NCBI GenBank assembly: GCA_016763595.1
Contig: JAESTN010000208.1
Coordinates: forward strand, 1-7,780
DNA from: Flavobacteriaceae bacterium
GTDB taxonomy: Bacteria; Bacteroidota; Bacteroidia; Flavobacteriales; Flavobacteriaceae
Reading direction: 5' to 3'
Length of the DNA: 7,780 bases
Position 1 is the stretch's first letter; each line of letters starts with the position of its first letter. The translations under genes and the position numbers were made by a program. Below are positions 5,891 to 7,780 of this stretch, one piece after another. The notes below the pieces were generated by a model. It had not been told where the DNA came from and did no database searches. It worked only from the letters and a program-made list of their open reading frames with translations.

Positions 5891-6970
5891 ATGAATAGAA
5901 TACTCCAAATATTTATAACACTGCTTGTTTTTATTTCTTGTACTAAAGATGTTATTACAGCACCCATTGAAGAGAATGAAAATTTAAAATTTATTTCTGC
6001 TGTTGACATTTCAAGATACCCAGAAATATCCAGTTCAAATCCTATTTTCTATGATTTGAATGGAGCTCAAAATGATTTTTTAAACATACTCAAAGAAAAT
6101 GGTGTAAACACTGTTAGATTGAAGCTTTGGGTAAACCCTATTAATGAACACGCTGGATTTAATGAAGTAAAAAATTTTTCCAAAACCTTAAAAACCTATG
6201 GCTTTAAAACGTGGTTAACGCTTCATTATTCTGATACTTGGGCAGATCCAGGGCATCAAAAGATTCCAGTACAATGGCAGGGGGTGAGTTTTACGCAATT
6301 GAAAGACAGTGTGTATAATTACACTGAAAAAATAATGAACGAATTACAGCCTGATTATATTCAGATTGGTAATGAAATAAATGCTGGATTTCTTCATCCA
6401 CATGGACATATCTCAACGAATCTTCCCCAATTTAAAGAACTACTGAATATGGGAATTACAGCCGTAAGAGCACAATCAAATACAACCAAAATAATTTTAC
6501 ATTTTGCAGGTATTGAAGGTTCTGATTGGTTTTTTAATCAAGTGAGTGATTTAGATTATGATATTATTGGGGTATCGTATTATCCAAAATGGCACGGGAA
6601 ATCTTTAGAGAATCTTAAAACTAAAATGCAAGACTTAAGTGAAACCCATAATAAGAAAATCCTAATCGCTGAAACAGCGTACCCATTTACGCTTAAATGG
6701 AATGATTGGACAAATAATATTGTCGGTTTGGAGGAGCAACTTATTTTACCTGAATATCCAGCATCAATAGAAGGTCAGCGGAAATTTATCCATCAAATTA
6801 AGAAACTAACCAAAGAAGTAGCCAATGGAATAGGGTTTTGTTATTGGGGAACCGAATTAATTGCGTGGAAGGGAAGCCAATCTATAGATGCTTCCCCATG
6901 GGAAAATCAAGCGCTATTCGATTTTGACAATAAAGCCCTACCTGTATTGAGAGAATTTATAATTGAATAA
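5891..6970 (+). CDS. GH53 arabinogalactan endo-beta-1,4-galactanase, lipoprotein
   Basis: GH53 enzymes cleave beta-1,4-galactan chains of type I arabinogalactan, a pectin side chain (EC 3.2.1.89), with retention. The 359-residue protein starts with a lipoprotein signal (FISC, C17) and a short Glu-rich linker. The TIM-barrel domain, about 33-357, has the expected family blocks: GVNTVRLKLWVNP (71-83), LHYSDTWADPGHQ (111-123), YIQIGNEINAG (156-166) with E162 as acid/base, IIGVSYYPKWHG (225-236), and ILIAETAYPFT (257-267) with E261 as nucleophile. GFCYWGTELI (315-324) closes the barrel. Length is normal for a one-domain GH53 and no carbohydrate-binding module is attached. The lipid anchor suggests location on the outer membrane, possibly surface-exposed. 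No SusC/SusD genes, sensor or second glycosidase lie nearby, which is unusual for this enzyme in Bacteroidota. Confidence 0.95.
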   Translation: MNRILQIFITLLVFISCTKDVITAPIEENENLKFISAVDISRYPEISSSNPIFYDLNGAQNDFLNILKENGVNTVRLKLWVNPINEHAGFNEVKNFSKTLKTYGFKTWLTLHYSDTWADPGHQKIPVQWQGVSFTQLKDSVYNYTEKIMNELQPDYIQIGNEINAGFLHPHGHISTNLPQFKELLNMGITAVRAQSNTTKIILHFAGIEGSDWFFNQVSDLDYDIIGVSYYPKWHGKSLENLKTKMQDLSETHNKKILIAETAYPFTLKWNDWTNNIVGLEEQLILPEYPASIEGQRKFIHQIKKLTKEVANGIGFCYWGTELIAWKGSQSIDASPWENQALFDFDNKALPVLREFIIE

Positions 6971-7019
6971 AAACGGCTGGCAATTCCAAAAAGAACCTTG
7001 CAAAGACCATAGTCAAACA

Positions 7020-7055
7020 GGTTTGTAGTAATTTGATAAAACACCGTAACAAACC
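7020..7055 (+). repeat. Inverted repeat upstream of the HEFSH lipoprotein gene
   Basis: GGTTTGT at 7020-7026 and ACAAACC at 7049-7055 are perfect 7-bp inverted copies separated by 22 bases, in the 120-base spacer after GH53. It could be an operator-like site or an mRNA stem; the long loop makes a terminator unlikely. The rest of the spacer shows no clear promoter or gene. Confidence 0.35.
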
Positions 7056-7090
7056 AAATAAACGGTCGTCTTAATTACAAATCTTCAACA

Positions 7091-7780
7091 ATGAAAAACA
7101 GTCTAATTATTGCCATCCTCTGTACCTTTATTTCGTGTAAACAACAAGCTAAAGAAAAACACAACTACAAAAGTGAAATTGCGTTAACAGGGCTACAAGA
7201 ATGGTTCAGTGCATGGGAATTGGTTGCAGATGATATTCTAAAGATTCCATCTCACGAACCTCCATTAATGTTGTTTTTTAATGCCGAATTTCTATATACC
7301 AATGCAAGCAATCCGAGTAAGAGTAGTATTGAAATAAACGGACCTAAATTTTTTGGCAAAGCGCTTAATTGGACTAAAGTAAAACACAATGATAGTCTTA
7401 CTTTACCGACAGGTCAAAGAGTACCGATAGGGCTTATGTCTTTTACGGCACCCATTAGTAGTGGTTCTGAAAAAGCATTTTTTGTTATGGGGTTGCCCTC
7501 ATTTTGGAAGGAAGCAAAAGTAACCAGTAAAGAGCTTGGAGATGAAAATTTATATACAAGTGTTTTTCTTCACGAATTTTCACATGCCCAACAAAACAAA
7601 ACTTTTGGTGTTAAACTTGATGAAATAGAAAGCACTTATAAATTTAAGTTTGATTTAAGTGATGATATGATTCAAGAAGATTTTGAAAAAGACAACAGGT
7701 ATGTAAAAGCGATTGCATCAGAAATAAACGTGTTCTACACGGCTTTTTTTTCGGATGACATTGAGGAAACAAAACGGTTA
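7091..7780 (+). CDS. Lipoprotein with zinc-peptidase-like HExxH motif (3' end outside window)
   Basis: The frame is open from ATG 7091 to the window end (230 residues, incomplete). The N-terminus is a lipoprotein signal (MKNSLIIAILCTFISC, C16 lipidated) followed by a polar linker, KQQAKEKHN. H161-E162-F-S-H165 in VFLHEFSHAQQ is the HExxH zinc-binding signature of metallopeptidases. A possible third ligand is E211 in IASEINVF, 46 residues later, a spacing within the range seen in gluzincins, but this assignment is inference. The stretch before the motif (NAEFLYTN, LPTGQRVPIGLMSFTAP) describes a folded domain I do not recognise. It may be an anchored peptidase of the cell envelope, or a relative whose zinc site has another use. 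The HEFSHAQQ spelling resembles proteins that act on small periplasmic substrates only superficially, so I give no substrate. Confidence 0.82.
   Translation, partial: MKNSLIIAILCTFISCKQQAKEKHNYKSEIALTGLQEWFSAWELVADDILKIPSHEPPLMLFFNAEFLYTNASNPSKSSIEINGPKFFGKALNWTKVKHNDSLTLPTGQRVPIGLMSFTAPISSGSEKAFFVMGLPSFWKEAKVTSKELGDENLYTSVFLHEFSHAQQNKTFGVKLDEIESTYKFKFDLSDDMIQEDFEKDNRYVKAIASEINVFYTAFFSDDIEETKRL

Noticed and set aside
5704..6009. Minus-strand open frame spanning the SUFU/GH53 junction
   Set aside because: It crosses two well-supported genes and its sequence is a low-complexity product of the AT-rich opposite strand.

Overview
The window is AT-rich and densely coded, with every supported gene on the + strand. 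Lysine- and asparagine-rich proteins, TTAATT-rich spacers, three lipoproteins with short L/F-x-S-C lipoboxes, no convincing Shine-Dalgarno sequences, and the gene families present (a galactanase-type GH53 lipoprotein, a SUFU protein, small membrane proteins) point to a member of the Bacteroidota, most likely a flavobacterium. No rRNA, tRNA, CRISPR array, transposase or integrase gene is visible.

Left part (1-4510): single genes or a gene pair alternate with repeated spacers. A membrane-protein fragment (1-264) is followed by repeat A. Then come a rhomboid protease (503-1627), spacer B, a pair of exported serine hydrolases (1817-2572 and 2603-3640), spacer C, a DUF3592-like one-helix membrane protein probably starting at TTG (3812-4276), and repeat D. 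Spacers A, B, C and D each open, 5 to 23 bases after a stop codon, with the same 26-28 base motif (about GCCAAC-ACCGTGTATAA-TTAATTGCT). A and D are also homologous over roughly 190 bp.

Middle (4511-5863): a small lipoprotein, a 31-residue single-helix microprotein candidate, and a SUFU-domain protein of the kind found as immunity proteins in bacterial polymorphic-toxin systems, here without a visible toxin.

Right part (5864-7780): a GH53 endo-beta-1,4-galactanase lipoprotein 27 bases after the SUFU gene, then the start of a lipoprotein with an HEFSH zinc-peptidase-like motif that runs off the window.

The genes do not form one pathway. Most products act at or outside the membrane (rhomboid, two serine hydrolases, lipoproteins, GH53). 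The layout looks like an accessory region built of independent one- or two-gene units separated by a family of non-coding repeats. That repeat family is the most interesting signal in the window; whether it is mobile, regulatory or a decayed element cannot be settled from this sequence alone.
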